This document shows positions 4,825-5,271 of a stretch of DNA of 5,271 nt, piece after piece. The notes under the pieces were generated by a model, which searched no databases, was not told where the DNA came from, and saw only the letters and a program-made list of their open reading frames with translations. Origin of the DNA: JBFKPQ01 sp041628225 (GTDB lineage Bacteria; Actinomycetota; Acidimicrobiia; Spongiisociales; JAENVV01); contig JBFKPQ010000166.1 in assembly GCA_041628225.1 (NCBI GenBank), positions 1-5,271 on the forward strand. Reading direction: 5' to 3'. The position numbers and the translations under genes are program-made. The first letter of the stretch is position 1. Every line of letters begins with the position of its first letter.

Positions 4825-5271
4825 GGACCTCGAAGCCATCAGCTTATCCCACTGCATTCGTCGCCTTTCTCACTGCGGCAGCCCTCTTCACGGTGTCTGG
4901 CACCTATGCCGTCGCCGATACGTCGGCTACGTTCGCCATAGCGGCGACTACGGACACCGAGCGGATCGCGGCCCACTTGGACACTCCCAGTGTCATCGGC
5001 TGGCACTGGACGCCGAATCTCGCCGTATCGGTACGGGTGACCGGGCCTGGCGTCGACGAGACCCAGAACGGGTCCACGGGCCCCGATGGCTTCTTCGGCT
5101 TCGAAATCTCCGCCGTGGAGCCCGATTTCGTCGTGACGGCCACCGCGGGCGGGCACACGGAGACACACACCGTGGCGCGTCTGACCAACGTGGTCGCCAA
5201 CGAACCCACGGACACGGTTTCGGGGAGTGCCGATGTCGGCATGCTGCTGACCGCGTGGGTCAACGCGGACA
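4821..5271 (+). CDS. Exported modular beta-rich (Ig-like) protein, 3' truncated by window edge
   Basis: The frame stays open from ATG 4821 to the window end, giving 150 complete codons. Residues 1-32 form a Sec signal peptide: basic start (R2, K5), hydrophobic stretch around residues 12-25, and an AVA site (30-32) before Asp33. There is no lipobox, so the product is likely secreted or wall-associated. The mature part is rich in Thr, Val, Ala and Gly with no cysteine. Residues 58-73 (VIGWHWTPNLAVSVRV) and 133-147 (VSGSADVGMLLTAWV) align at an offset of about 75, sharing the V-x-G and following hydrophobic positions. TGPDGFFGFEI (86-96) resembles the D-G-x-F turn of bacterial Ig-like or carboxypeptidase-regulatory-like modules, and HTETHTV (112-118) resembles the closing strand of such repeats. 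The number of modules and any C-terminal anchor lie beyond the window. Ligand or structural role is unknown. GGAGGT eight bases upstream supports the start. Confidence 0.75.
   Translation, partial: MRTSKPSAYPTAFVAFLTAAALFTVSGTYAVADTSATFAIAATTDTERIAAHLDTPSVIGWHWTPNLAVSVRVTGPGVDETQNGSTGPDGFFGFEISAVEPDFVVTATAGGHTETHTVARLTNVVANEPTDTVSGSADVGMLLTAWVNAD

Overview
The window is GC-rich and tightly packed. It reads as a chromosomal segment of an actinobacterium. The evidence is GTG starts, TAnnnT -10 boxes placed 6-7 bases before start codons (leaderless style), and an SthA protein whose motifs follow the actinobacterial version. The lipoprotein and the secreted beta-module protein remind me of proteins from Acidimicrobiia (Ilumatobacter-like), but that placement is from memory and tentative. 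I see no mobile element, CRISPR array, tRNA or rRNA.

Layout. (1) 1-396, +: the 3' end of a class I SAM-dependent methyltransferase. (2) 397-1860, -: a 14-TM MFS exporter of the DHA2 (EmrB/QacA) type; its stop abuts the methyltransferase stop, forming TGATCA. (3) 1861-1922: a 62-bp divergent control region with two back-to-back -10 boxes, each just upstream of a GTG, so both genes are probably leaderless. (4) 1923-3329, +: sthA, a soluble FAD-dependent pyridine nucleotide transhydrogenase with no cysteine at all. (5) 3326-4543, -: a secreted lipoprotein of unknown function whose stop overlaps the sthA stop in a shared CTAG. (6) 4544-4820: a 277-bp divergent region, free of the dinucleotide TA from 4544 to 4688 and rich in inverted and direct repeats. 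It may hold a 44-codon leader ORF whose TGA overlaps the next start as ATGA. (7) 4821 to the window end, +: an exported protein with a signal peptide and tandem beta-rich modules, cut by the window edge.

The genes do not form one pathway. SthA balances NADPH and NADH in the cytosol, the MFS protein exports an unknown small molecule, and the lipoprotein and modular protein act outside the membrane. The part most worth a second look is the leader of the last gene: a small ORF with a strong ribosome binding site, a Pro-Pro-Pro run, an ATGA overlap, and a hairpin covering the downstream ribosome binding site that translation of the leader would open.
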